Below are positions 36,241-45,344 of a DNA stretch of 64,000 nucleotides, in pieces. This DNA is from Mucilaginibacter sp. (GTDB taxonomy: Bacteria; Bacteroidota; Bacteroidia; Sphingobacteriales; Sphingobacteriaceae). Location of the stretch: positions 186,001-250,000 of the forward strand of contig JAQBOA010000053.1 of NCBI GenBank assembly GCA_028288305.1, given 5' to 3'. The position numbers and the translations under genes were made by a program. The notes beneath the pieces were generated by a model. The model was not told where the DNA came from. It saw nothing but the letters and a program-made list of their open reading frames with translations, and ran no database searches. Position 1 is the stretch's first letter. Each line of letters opens with the position of its first letter.

Positions 36241-36487
36241 AGCTTTACGAAAAAGCAGATAAAGATTTTGAGTACTGGAAAAAATCAGGAAATAAAGCTG
36301 TTCAAAAGAAAATACAAGAGCTTTTTATTGATATGAAAGAACACCCTTTTGTGGTGTTGGTAAGCCTGAGCCGCTAAAGTACGGGCTAACTGGAAGATGG
36401 TCGAGACGTATCAATGGGGAGCATCGAATTGTATGCGATGTTACTAATAATATTATAAACGTTTATTCTTTAAAGGGACATTACTAG
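36231..36487 (+). pseudogene. frameshifted YoeB-family toxin
   Basis: From 36231 the frame reads MEIELYEKADKDFEYWKK and on to KEHPFV, then runs into a stop at 36375-36377. Shifting frame at about 36354 recovers GKPEPLKYGLTGRWSRRING, then EHRIVCDV and NVYSLKGHY with a stop at 36485-36487: the catalytic C-terminal half of YoeB, including EHR and the terminal His-Tyr. A single missing g in gtggtgttgg explains the break. Either the toxin is inactivated or the base is a sequencing error. Confidence 0.85.
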
Positions 36488-36599
36488 TCCCTAAATCTAA
36501 CCAATAGATTTCTTAAGCATTCCTAAAACTTTTATCCTCCCCAATTGATATAATTTTATCCGGCTAATTATCGCATTTTAGCCGCTCAATAATTTGCTC

Positions 36600-38714
36600 A
36601 TGAATCACCTCGCTAATTCCACATCGCCATATTTACTGCAGCATGCCAATAACCCGGTTAACTGGTATCCCTGGGGTACGGAAGCATTGCAAAAGGCAAA
36701 GGATGAAAACAAACTGATTTTGGTAAGCATAGGTTATTCGGCCTGCCATTGGTGCCACGTGATGGAGCATGAGAGTTTTGAAGATGAAAAAGTTGCCGCT
36801 GTGATGAACGAATATTTTGTTTGCATAAAGGTTGACCGGGAAGAACGACCAGATGTAGATCAAATTTATATGAGCGCCGTTCAACTGATGAGCGGTCGCG
36901 GCGGGTGGCCGCTAAATTGCATTTGCCTACCCGATCAGCGGCCTATTTATGGGGGTACTTATTTTCGTAAAAACGACTGGACAAGCCTGCTGTTTAACCT
37001 TGCCGATTTCTACAAACAAAAACCGGCTGAAGCAGAAGAATATGCAATAAAACTAACTGAAGGTATACAACAATACGAATCTATTGCTTTTGTTGAAGAA
37101 CAGCAAACATATACTAAAAGCGATTTGGAGCTGATTGCAGATAACTGGAAAAAATACTTTGACAAAAACGAAGGAGGTCTGGGTTCTGCACCGAAATTCC
37201 CGATGCCAAATAACTGGATATGCTTAATGCGTTATGCCCATTTAATGAAGGATGAAAATGTTGCAAATGCTGTAAAACTAACCCTCCATAAAATGGCTTT
37301 CGGTGGTATTTACGATCATATTGGCGGAGGCTTTGCGCGATATTCGGTCGACGGGCGCTGGCATGTACCTCATTTTGAAAAGATGCTGTATGATAATGCC
37401 CAGCTGACCAGTTTATACTCGGAAGCTTATACCTGGAACCCAGACCCACTCTATCAAAAAGTAGTTGGCGAAATAATCAGTTTTACTTTAAGAGAATTAA
37501 CTTCACCAGAATATGGTTTTTATTCAGCCCTGGATGCTGACAGTGAAGGTAAAGAAGGTAAGTTTTATATTTTCACAAAAACCGAGATCGAAGAAATATT
37601 AGGAGAGGACGCTAAATTGTTCTGCATCTATTTTAATATTACAGAAGATGGCAACTGGGAAGAAGAAGAATCAAATGTATTGTTCCGAAAAGAGAGTGAT
37701 GTAATCCTTGCACAAAAATTAGGCTTACCTGTTGAAACACTCATCGAAAAAATTGAAGTATCACGCCAAAAGGTATTTGAATTTCGCAGCCACCGGGTAC
37801 GTCCGGGATTGGATAATAAAATACTGGCATCGTGGAATGGGTTAATGCTTAAAGGCTTGTGCGAAGCCTATCGCACCTTTAATAAACCAGATTACCTCGA
37901 TACTGCTATAAAGAACGCTGATTTTATATTGAATAACCTGGTAAATAGTGAAGGCAGATTAACCAGGATTTACACCTCACCTAGACGGCAAAGCCCTCAC
38001 CCATCCTCTTCAAAGGAGAGGACTTTAAAAGGAGAAGATGCTTCTACCTCCCTCTCCTTTGGAGAGGGTCGGGGTGAGGCGACTTACGGCCGGGGTGAGG
38101 CAATTGCATTTTTAGATGATTATGCAAATATAATTGATGCCTTAATTGCTTTATATGAGGTTACCTTCAATGAACAATGGCTCAGTCAGGCAAAAAAACT
38201 AACTAATCAGGCCATTGAACATTATTATAACCAAAGTAATGGCGTTTTCTTTTATACAGCCGATGATGATGAACAATTAATAGCAAGAAAATCCGAAATT
38301 ATGGATGGTGTAATACCAGCGTCAAATTCTGTAATGGCTCGAAATCTTAAAAAGCTTGGCTTGTTATTTGATGATGAAAAATATTTAGAAATATCTGCAC
38401 AGCTTTTAAAAAACATATTTCCGCATTTGGCAAAATACCCTTCTTCTTATTCTAACTGGATAACGTTATTAATAGAAGAGATACTTGGAATTTACGAGAT
38501 TGCTGTAACAGGTGAAAATTCTGAAAATGTGCGCATGGAAATTGAAAATAATTACATCCCAAACAAAATTATCTTGGGAGGTAAAAAAGGAAGTTTACCT
38601 TTGCTGCAGGACAAGTTTGGAGCCCTTACGCAAATATTTATTTGTAAAGACAAAACCTGCGGACTACCTGCAAGTAATATAAGAGAAGCTTTAGAACAAA
38701 TTAGGAATGTCTGA
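36600..38714 (+). CDS. DUF255 thioredoxin-like/glycan-fold protein (YyaL/SPATA20 family)
   Basis: 704 residues from the ATG giving [20 protein letters not shown]. The N-terminal thioredoxin-like part has the redox motif [14 protein letters not shown] (CHWC near 46-49), then an alpha/alpha barrel typical of N-acylglucosamine epimerase-like folds ([46 protein letters not shown]). A 126-bp palindromic repeat is inserted in frame at about residues 459-500, adding [20 protein letters not shown] sequence in a surface loop before FLDDYA. The function of the family is unresolved (redox or sugar-related). Full length apart from that insert. Confidence 0.92.
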   Translation: MNHLANSTSPYLLQHANNPVNWYPWGTEALQKAKDENKLILVSIGYSACHWCHVMEHESFEDEKVAAVMNEYFVCIKVDREERPDVDQIYMSAVQLMSGRGGWPLNCICLPDQRPIYGGTYFRKNDWTSLLFNLADFYKQKPAEAEEYAIKLTEGIQQYESIAFVEEQQTYTKSDLELIADNWKKYFDKNEGGLGSAPKFPMPNNWICLMRYAHLMKDENVANAVKLTLHKMAFGGIYDHIGGGFARYSVDGRWHVPHFEKMLYDNAQLTSLYSEAYTWNPDPLYQKVVGEIISFTLRELTSPEYGFYSALDADSEGKEGKFYIFTKTEIEEILGEDAKLFCIYFNITEDGNWEEEESNVLFRKESDVILAQKLGLPVETLIEKIEVSRQKVFEFRSHRVRPGLDNKILASWNGLMLKGLCEAYRTFNKPDYLDTAIKNADFILNNLVNSEGRLTRIYTSPRRQSPHPSSSKERTLKGEDASTSLSFGEGRGEATYGRGEAIAFLDDYANIIDALIALYEVTFNEQWLSQAKKLTNQAIEHYYNQSNGVFFYTADDDEQLIARKSEIMDGVIPASNSVMARNLKKLGLLFDDEKYLEISAQLLKNIFPHLAKYPSSYSNWITLLIEEILGIYEIAVTGENSENVRMEIENNYIPNKIILGGKKGSLPLLQDKFGALTQIFICKDKTCGLPASNIREALEQIRNV
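37975..38100. repeat. palindromic repeat inserted in frame in DUF255 gene
   Basis: Ends cctcacc (37975-37981) and ggtgagg (38094-38100), nested inner pair ccctcacc/ggggtgagg, and central caaaggagagg/cctctcctttgg. The length is 126 bp, exactly 42 codons, with no stop in the gene frame. The same family, shorter and intergenic, occurs at 59933-60016. Confidence 0.75.
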
Positions 38715-38769
38715 ATCTCGAATTTGTAAATGCAGATTCAGATGAATTAAAAACAAAAATACATTTACA

Positions 38770-39270
38770 ATGAAGATTAACCCCCAACACGTAGTGTCAT
38801 TAACTTACGATTTGTATGTTGACCAGGAAGACGGCTCAGAAGTTTTAACAGAAAGTGCTTCTGAAGAGCAGCCATTAACTTTTTTATATGGAGCAGGACA
38901 AATGCTTCCAAAGTTTGAAGAAAATCTAAGCACCCTTTCAACAGGTGATACTTATGATTTCCGTTTATCTGCCGAAGAGGCCTATGGAGATTATGATGAA
39001 GAAGCCGTAGCTAACTTACCTTTAGAAATGTTTAGAGAAGCCGAGGTTCCGGAAATAGGCAGTATACTTCCATTACAGGACAATAACGGAAACCGTTTTC
39101 AGGGCCAGGTAGTATCAGTTGCTACGGATTCGGTAATTGTTGATCTTAACCATCCAATGGCCGGTCAGGAACTTCATTTTAAAGGAAATATATTAAATGT
39201 TCGCCCGGCCACACCCGAAGAATTGTCACACGGCCACGCCCATGGACCGGATGGCCATCACGCGCATTAA
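38770..39270 (+). CDS. FKBP-type peptidyl-prolyl isomerase, SlyD-like
   Basis: 166 residues. FKBP domain with an inserted flap: YDLYVDQEDGSEVLTES, PLTFLYGAGQMLPKFEENL, AYGDYDEEAV, then the IF (insert-in-flap) chaperone region NRFQGQVVSVATDSVIVDLNHPMAGQ and LHFKGNILNVRPA. It ends in a His-rich tail (HGHAHGPDGHHAH), a metal-binding feature of SlyD. It catalyses prolyl isomerisation and may bind Ni or other metals. Located 55 bp after the DUF255 gene. Cytosolic. Confidence 0.92.
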   Translation: MKINPQHVVSLTYDLYVDQEDGSEVLTESASEEQPLTFLYGAGQMLPKFEENLSTLSTGDTYDFRLSAEEAYGDYDEEAVANLPLEMFREAEVPEIGSILPLQDNNGNRFQGQVVSVATDSVIVDLNHPMAGQELHFKGNILNVRPATPEELSHGHAHGPDGHHAH

Positions 39271-39385
39271 TGTGAGTCTGTAGTCCTAAGTCTATAGTCT
39301 TAAGTCAAGTGATAGATTCAATTTCGTTTGGACTAAGACTTTAAATTTTGGACTTTAGATTTGAGACTCAGGACTTAAGACTTTT
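39271..39385. repeat. agtcctaagtct word array, inverted
   Basis: gtctgtagtcctaagtctat and variants at 39274-39306 face ggactttagatttgagactc and aggacttaagact at 39350-39382. It overlaps the end of the LacI-type gene by a few codons, so the repeat supplies the repressor's last residues (STLKSLKS). Confidence 0.5.
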
Positions 39386-40405
39386 CAAAGTAGAAGACCT
39401 TACAATAAGCTTAGGCTTTATACTGATAATTTTAGGAATAACAATAGTGTCATTATTTTCCTTTTCCTGGAAATATAAATTCGCTATTGTTTTCCCCATA
39501 TACATACTAAATTGGTCAATAGTGGTTATGGACGGACTTGTTATTTCCGTAAATGCCTCATTTGAATAGCCGCATATCCCTAATTCAGATGGAACTTTGA
39601 TTGATAAAGCGCTGGCTACTTCAAGCACCCCTAAAGCCGAAAAATCAGATGTGGAAGCAAAAATCGCATCGGGCGGCTCGGGTAAACTCAGTAATTTCCT
39701 TGTTGCTTCAGCGCCGAGTTCTTTAGTCCATGCATTTTCAATAATAAACTCATTTCTTACCGGCAAATTATATTTTTTCAACGCGTTAAGATAACCGGTT
39801 TTTCTTTGCGTGAAAATGTTAAGATTTTGTGGGCCTTCAAGCAATGCAATTTTTTTATATCCCTGTTCAATCAGGTGACAAACAGCCTCAAAAGAAGCCT
39901 GTTCATTATCATTTATCACTTTTAAGGTTTCTAATTCATCCACAACGCGATCAAACTGGATAAGCTGAATGCCTTGTTCAATCACATTTTGAAGGTGCTT
40001 GTAATCATAACTCTCAACCGAAACGGAGATTACAATACAATCAACATGCTGGTTAATTAAAGTATTAATGCATTTTATCTCTTTAGTATACGACTCGTTA
40101 GATTGGCAAATGATCAAGTTGTACCCTTTTTGGTAAGTAGTGTCTTCAATTCCGGCTATAACGTTCGAAAAGAAATTTTGGTTTATACGAGGAACAACTA
40201 CACCAATAGTCTTGGTTTGCCCTTTACGTAAGTTTGACGCCAGTGTATTACGCTTATAATTAAGTTCGGCAGCGGTTTTTAAAATTAGTTTTTTGGTTGT
40301 TTCATTTACATGACCACTATTATTCAATGCCCGGGACACGGATGAAGCAGTTATATTCAGCTTTTTGGCAATATCATAAATAGTCGTCCGTTTTTTTTGT
40401 TTCAT
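39368..40405 (-). CDS. LacI-family transcriptional repressor of the xylose genes
   Basis: 345 residues from the ATG giving MKQKKRTTIYDIAKKLNITA; earlier in-frame codons precede the helix-turn-helix and are not typical. The N-terminal HTH (TIYDIAKKLNITASSVSRALN) and hinge helix (YKRNTLASNLRKG) are followed by a periplasmic-binding-protein-like effector domain (TIGVVVPRINQNFF, CIVISVSVESYD, PDAIFASTSDFSALG, ITTIDQ). It is divergent from xylulokinase, with a palindrome between them, so it probably represses the xylose operon and itself, with xylose or a derivative as inducer. The C-terminal codons lie in a repeat. Confidence 0.9.
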   Translation of the reverse strand: MKQKKRTTIYDIAKKLNITASSVSRALNNSGHVNETTKKLILKTAAELNYKRNTLASNLRKGQTKTIGVVVPRINQNFFSNVIAGIEDTTYQKGYNLIICQSNESYTKEIKCINTLINQHVDCIVISVSVESYDYKHLQNVIEQGIQLIQFDRVVDELETLKVINDNEQASFEAVCHLIEQGYKKIALLEGPQNLNIFTQRKTGYLNALKKYNLPVRNEFIIENAWTKELGAEATRKLLSLPEPPDAIFASTSDFSALGVLEVASALSIKVPSELGICGYSNEAFTEITSPSITTIDQFSMYMGKTIANLYFQEKENNDTIVIPKIISIKPKLIVRSSTLKSLKS

Positions 40406-40438
40406 TGGGGAAATTGTAAAGATGAAAAATAAATTTTG

Positions 40439-40450
40439 GCAATCGATTGC
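40439..40450. promoter_or_regulatory. candidate LacI-type operator
   Basis: gcaatcgattgc is a perfect 12-bp palindrome centred on CG, the usual form for LacI-family operators. It lies in the divergent gap between the repressor and xylB. Confidence 0.5.
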
Positions 40451-40534
40451 AATTTCAAAAAATAAATTAATTTCGTCCATTAGAAATACAAATTATAAAC
40501 AGTACTGTCTTCAGTCGAAATTTAATAAAAGAGC

Positions 40535-42016
40535 ATGTTGTTATTGGGCATTGATATAGGTACTTCATCTGTAAAGGTTTCAATTATTGATGCCGTATCA
40601 CAAAAAGTTATTACATCAGTACAATATCCTGATGAAGAATCACCGATTATTGTCTTACGTCCAGGCTGGGCCGAGCAATCACCCGATATATGGTGGGAGC
40701 AGGTACAGCGGGCAATTGAATTATGCAATAAGACAGGTAAATATAAACCAAATGATGTTTCGGCAATAGGTATTGCTTATCAAATGCATGGATTGGTATT
40801 GGTTGATGACAATCAGAAGGTATTGCGTAACAGTATTATATGGTGCGATAGCCGAGCGGTTGAAATTGGTGACAACGCTTTTAAAGCAATAGGAGAGGAG
40901 CGTTGTTTATCCTATCTTTTAAACTCACCGGGTAACTTTACAGCCTCTAAATTAGCCTGGGTAAAGCAAAATGAGCCAGCAATATATAATCAAATCAATA
41001 AAGTCATGCTTCCTGGTGATTTTATTTCCATGAGATTGACTGGTGAAATTACAACTTCTGTTTCTGCTTTATCTGAGGGTGTTTTTTTCGACTTCAAAAA
41101 CAATCGATTGTCTAAAGATATTGTTAATTACTTTGGTTTTGATGAGCAGTTGTTCCCTGAAGTAAAACCTGTGTTTTCAGCACATGGATATTTGCTGCCA
41201 TCTATTGCACAAAAACTAAAATTAAAAACAGGTATTCCAGTTACTTATAAATCAGGAGATCAACCCAACAACGCGCTTTCATTAAACGTTTTAAATCCTG
41301 GTGAGGTTGCAGCAACGGCAGGCACATCAGGAGTGATTTATGGAGTAAGTGATCAGTTAGCTTATGATCCACAATCACGTGTCAATACCTTTGCCCATGT
41401 AAATTATACAGAGCAGCAAAAACGCCTGGGCATACTATTATGTATAAATGGCGCAGGCAGTTTATACCGCTGGACAAAAAATACTTTCGGCTCAACCGAA
41501 AATTATTTGCAAATGAACAATAAGGCTAAGGACGCTCCAATGGGCAGTGATGGTTTACGGGTATTACCTTTTGGAAATGGTGCCGAACGCATGCTAAACA
41601 ATAAAATAGTTGGCGCGCACTTCCATAATATCGATCTAAACATACATACGCAAGCACACCTGCTTAGAGCAGTACAGGAAGGGATTGCGTTCGCATTTCG
41701 CTATGGTTTGGATATTATGCGGGAAAACGGAATGAAACCTACAGTTATCAGGGCGGGAAAAAACAACCTGTTTTTAAGCGAATTATTTACGGAAACCTTT
41801 GTAAATATAACCGGTGTGCCGGTAGAACTGTACAAAAATGATGGCAGTGCAGGTGCCGCGCTTGGCGCTGGTATAGGTGCACAAATTTTTTCATCGCCTG
41901 CGCAGGCTTTTGAGCATATGCACCCGGTACAATTAGTTGAACCATCAACAAAACACCTGGAACCGGTTTACCACGAATGGAAGGCTTTACTTGAAAAACA
42001 ATTAGAAAACGAATAA
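40535..42016 (+). CDS. xylB: xylulokinase
   Basis: 493 residues, FGGY sugar kinase. The N-terminal ASKHA phosphate loop LLGIDIGTSSVKVSIID, catalytic-domain motifs (AIGIAYQMHGLVLVD, IWCDSRA, LPGDFISMRLTG) and the second-domain TAGTSGVIYGV are visible, with the C-terminal AGKNNLFLSELF and GSAGAALGAGIGA. It phosphorylates D-xylulose to the 5-phosphate entering the pentose phosphate pathway. First gene of the xylB-xylA-transporter operon, controlled by the divergent LacI-type protein. Confidence 0.95.
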   Translation: MLLLGIDIGTSSVKVSIIDAVSQKVITSVQYPDEESPIIVLRPGWAEQSPDIWWEQVQRAIELCNKTGKYKPNDVSAIGIAYQMHGLVLVDDNQKVLRNSIIWCDSRAVEIGDNAFKAIGEERCLSYLLNSPGNFTASKLAWVKQNEPAIYNQINKVMLPGDFISMRLTGEITTSVSALSEGVFFDFKNNRLSKDIVNYFGFDEQLFPEVKPVFSAHGYLLPSIAQKLKLKTGIPVTYKSGDQPNNALSLNVLNPGEVAATAGTSGVIYGVSDQLAYDPQSRVNTFAHVNYTEQQKRLGILLCINGAGSLYRWTKNTFGSTENYLQMNNKAKDAPMGSDGLRVLPFGNGAERMLNNKIVGAHFHNIDLNIHTQAHLLRAVQEGIAFAFRYGLDIMRENGMKPTVIRAGKNNLFLSELFTETFVNITGVPVELYKNDGSAGAALGAGIGAQIFSSPAQAFEHMHPVQLVEPSTKHLEPVYHEWKALLEKQLENE

Positions 42017-42045
42017 AGTTAAACCATAGTGAAATTCAACCGGTA

Positions 42046-42141
42046 TGTCATTTCGAACGATAGTGAGAAAACTTATACGCCAAGCATAGTCCGTTATGCA
42101 TTGCGTATAAGTTTTCTCCTCGTTCCTCGATCGAAATGACA
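42046..42141. repeat. long hairpin between xylB and xylA
   Basis: tgtcatttcgaacga (42046-42060) with gagaaaacttatacgc pairs with gcgtataagttttctc and tcgatcgaaatgaca (42127-42141), leaving a loop near 42085-42105. It is a dispersed palindrome of the tgtcatttcga type. On the transcript it would form a stable stem within the operon. Confidence 0.65.
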
Positions 42142-42186
42142 TGGATATTTAAATTACTAATTCAATAACTCACTAATTCAACAATT

Positions 42187-43512
42187 ATGATAACCACAGG
42201 AGAAAAAGAATTTTTTAAAGGAATTGGCCAGGTAAAATACGAAGGGCTGCAATCAGATAATCCGCTGGCATTTCGCTGGTACGACGAAAATAAAGTTGTT
42301 GCGGGGAAAACGATGAAAGATCATTTACGTTTTGCATGCGCTTACTGGCATTCGTTCTGTAACAATGGCGCCGATCCGTTTGGCGAACCTACCCATTTGT
42401 TTCCCTGGAGCGTAAAGGTGGATGCTATCGAGCGCGCTAAAGATAAAATGGATGCAGCATTTGAGTTTATCACTAAAATGAACCTGCAGTATTACTGTTT
42501 TCACGATGTTGATGTGGTTGATTATACTACCGATATTAAGGAAAACGATAGGCGCTTGCAGGCATTGGTTGATTACGCAAAACAAAAGCAAGCAGCAAGC
42601 GGAGTTAAATTGCTTTGGGGAACATCAAATCTTTTCTCCAACCGCAGGTATATGAACGGAGCTTCAACTAACCCCGATTTTCATGTTCTTACTCATGCCG
42701 CTGCACAGGTAAAAGCTGCATTGGATGCTACCATTGCTCTTGGAGGTGAAAATTATGTGTTTTGGGGTGGCCGTGAAGGTTATATGACCTTGCTGAATAC
42801 TGATATGAAACGCGAGCAGGAGCATTTTGCTAAATTCCTGCATGCAGCAAAAGATTATGCCCGCAAACAAGGTTTTAAGGGGACATTTTTTATCGAACCA
42901 AAACCTTGCGAACCAACTAAACATCAGTATGATTATGATGCCGCTACAGTATTAGGCTTTTTGCAAAAATATGATTTGATTAACGATTTTAAATTGAATA
43001 TAGAGGTTAACCATGCTACGCTTGCTGGTCACACTTTTCAGCATGAATTGCAGGTGGCTGCAGATGCAGGATTGCTTGGTTCTATTGATGCTAACCGTGG
43101 TGATGACCAGAATGGCTGGGATACCGACCAATTTCCAAATGATATAAATGAAGTTACCGAAGCAATGCTGATTATATTGCAGGCAGGTGGTTTCCAGGGT
43201 GGGGGAATAAACTTTGATGCCAAGATCCGCCGTAACTCTACTGATCCAATTGATTTGTTTTATGCCCACATCGGTGGCATGGATATTTTTGCGAGAGCGC
43301 TGATTAATGCTGATAATATTCTTCAAAAATCTGAATATAAAAAATTACGCAAAGATAGGTACGCTTCTTACGATACAGGTAAAGGAAAGGCCTTTGAAGA
43401 AGGAAAATTATCATTGGAAGACCTCCGCACCTATGCTATTGAAAATGGAGAGCCTAAAACTATAAGTGGTAAACAAGAATATTTGGAAAATTTGATAAAC
43501 AGATATATATAG
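42187..43512 (+). CDS. xylA: xylose isomerase
   Basis: 441 residues, the longer class II type common in Bacteroidota. It interconverts D-xylose and D-xylulose with two divalent metals. Visible sites: [10 protein letters not shown] (catalytic His), [19 protein letters not shown], the metal-binding [35 protein letters not shown] and [20 protein letters not shown]. Lies between xylulokinase and the symporter. Intact. Confidence 0.97.
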   Translation: MITTGEKEFFKGIGQVKYEGLQSDNPLAFRWYDENKVVAGKTMKDHLRFACAYWHSFCNNGADPFGEPTHLFPWSVKVDAIERAKDKMDAAFEFITKMNLQYYCFHDVDVVDYTTDIKENDRRLQALVDYAKQKQAASGVKLLWGTSNLFSNRRYMNGASTNPDFHVLTHAAAQVKAALDATIALGGENYVFWGGREGYMTLLNTDMKREQEHFAKFLHAAKDYARKQGFKGTFFIEPKPCEPTKHQYDYDAATVLGFLQKYDLINDFKLNIEVNHATLAGHTFQHELQVAADAGLLGSIDANRGDDQNGWDTDQFPNDINEVTEAMLIILQAGGFQGGGINFDAKIRRNSTDPIDLFYAHIGGMDIFARALINADNILQKSEYKKLRKDRYASYDTGKGKAFEEGKLSLEDLRTYAIENGEPKTISGKQEYLENLINRYI

Positions 43513-43566
43513 TTATAATTGTCAAACCAACACATTATATAAACCAATAAAACCAAAAAATCAATT

Positions 43567-45237
43567 ATGAGTTCACTCAGCACGCGTGATTACATTGTAT
43601 TCCTGATATACTTTGTAATTGTCGCCACCTATGGGTTTTGGGTATACCGCAGGAAAAAACATGCAGATGCCACTTCAAAAGATTACTTTTTAGCCGCAGG
43701 TTCATTAACATGGTGGGCCATTGGCGCGTCCCTAATCGCTTCTAACATTTCAGCCGAGCAGATGATTGGTATGAGCGGGAACGGCTTCAAAATGGGTTTG
43801 GCAATATCAACCTACGAATGGATGGCTGCGGCTACTCTTGTAATTGTAGCAATATTTTTTATTCCTGTATATCTGAAAAATAAAATTTTCACGATGCCGC
43901 AGTTTCTTTCGCAACGGTACAATGAAAATGTTGCGCTAATCATGGCCATATTCTGGTTGTTATTATATATAGTGGTAAACCTTACATCGATATTATATCT
44001 CGGAGCCCTTGCCGTGAACTCAATTTCAGGTATAGATTTTAGAGTATGCATATGGAGCCTTGCTGCATTTGCCATCATTATCACATTAGGCGGTATGAAA
44101 GTGATCGGTTATACCGATGTAATACAAGTATTCTTTCTAATTTTGGGCGGATTGGTTACCACTTATATATCGCTGAACCTGGTAGCGGAACATTTTGGGC
44201 AGGAGGGTGTTTTTAATGGTCTTAAGCTGTTATCCACTCATGCCAATGATCATTTTCACATGATATTAAAAAAGGATAATCCTAATTATTTTGACCTGCC
44301 AGGCTTAACTGTTCTTATAGGCGGTATGTGGATTGTTAACCTTAATTACTGGGGCTGTAACCAGTATATTACTCAGAGAGCTTTAGGAGCAGATCTTAAA
44401 ACTGCAAGAGGTGGTATATTGTTCGCGGCGTTTTTGAAGTTACTAATGCCTGTTATAGTGGTATTACCTGGGATTGCGGCTTTTGTATTGTACCAGCAAA
44501 ATATGTTTCACCAAGACCTGATGCAGGGCGGTGAGATCAATCCCGACAGGTCATATCCTGTATTGCTAAATCTTTTGCCGTCGGGGTTAAAAGGGCTTTC
44601 ATTTGCGGCATTAACAGCAGCAGTTGTAGCTTCATTAGCAGGTAAAGCAAATTCAATCGCCACAATTTTTAGTTTAGATATTTATAAGAAAGTATTTAAT
44701 AAAAAAGCAACTGATAAACGACTGGTGATTGTTGGTAAAATCACTGTAGTAGTTTGCATGGTTATCGGCGTTGTTATTTCGAAATATATGGGTATTGATA
44801 AAAAAGGTGGTTTTCAATATATTCAGGAATATACAGGCTTTGTTTCGCCAGGTATTTTTGCCATGTTCATTCTTGGCTTTTTCTGGAAATATACTACCTC
44901 AAGCGCAGCAGTATTTGGCGCTGTTGGCGGTTTTATATTATCGGTGTTTTTTAAATTTTTACCCACGTTTGCTAACTTGTCTTTTCTGTCACCGTTGGGT
45001 TTTTCAAAAGCTAATGATGCGGGTGTTTACGAAATACCATTTCTTGACCGTATGGGATTTGTATTTATTATCTGCGTGATAGGAATGCTTATTATCAGTC
45101 ATATCGAAAACCCTAAAGGCGATAGAGCACATGGATTGGAAGTTGATACTTCTATGTTTAGGACGTCGCGGTCATTTGCCGTAGGCGCCTTAATTATTGG
45201 TGGGATACTGGTTGCCCTTTATTCTGTATTCTGGTAG
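43567..45237 (+). CDS. sodium/sugar symporter (SSS family), probably xylose
   Basis: 556 residues with about 14 hydrophobic segments. SSS/SGLT family motifs: ASLIASNISAEQMIGMSGNGF, the TWWAIGASL segment, GGMKVIGYTDVIQV, and NQYITQRALGA with the later SLAGKANSIATIFSLDIYK. It couples sugar uptake to the sodium gradient at the inner membrane. Position directly after xylA suggests xylose as substrate, but xyloside or glucose cannot be excluded. A terminator follows, ending the operon. Confidence 0.9.
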   Translation: MSSLSTRDYIVFLIYFVIVATYGFWVYRRKKHADATSKDYFLAAGSLTWWAIGASLIASNISAEQMIGMSGNGFKMGLAISTYEWMAAATLVIVAIFFIPVYLKNKIFTMPQFLSQRYNENVALIMAIFWLLLYIVVNLTSILYLGALAVNSISGIDFRVCIWSLAAFAIIITLGGMKVIGYTDVIQVFFLILGGLVTTYISLNLVAEHFGQEGVFNGLKLLSTHANDHFHMILKKDNPNYFDLPGLTVLIGGMWIVNLNYWGCNQYITQRALGADLKTARGGILFAAFLKLLMPVIVVLPGIAAFVLYQQNMFHQDLMQGGEINPDRSYPVLLNLLPSGLKGLSFAALTAAVVASLAGKANSIATIFSLDIYKKVFNKKATDKRLVIVGKITVVVCMVIGVVISKYMGIDKKGGFQYIQEYTGFVSPGIFAMFILGFFWKYTTSSAAVFGAVGGFILSVFFKFLPTFANLSFLSPLGFSKANDAGVYEIPFLDRMGFVFIICVIGMLIISHIENPKGDRAHGLEVDTSMFRTSRSFAVGALIIGGILVALYSVFW

Positions 45238-45248
45238 AAAATAAACAA

Positions 45249-45294
45249 TCAAAAAAAAATAGCGATGAGTTTCAAACCCACCGCTATTTTTTTT
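45249..45294 (+). terminator. terminator of the xyl operon
   Basis: aaaaaaaatagcg (45252-45264) pairs with cgctatttttttt (45282-45294), 13 bp, ending in a T-run. It separates the symporter from the mannonate dehydratase gene. Confidence 0.85.
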
Positions 45295-45344
45295 GCCAGC
45301 ATATTAAAGAATGCGCTATTTTTATCGCCAAATAATACATAAAC

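Noticed and set aside
39348..39569. 73-residue open frame on the plus strand
   Set aside because: It lies opposite the end of the LacI-type regulator and reads hydrophobic nonsense; a shadow of that gene.
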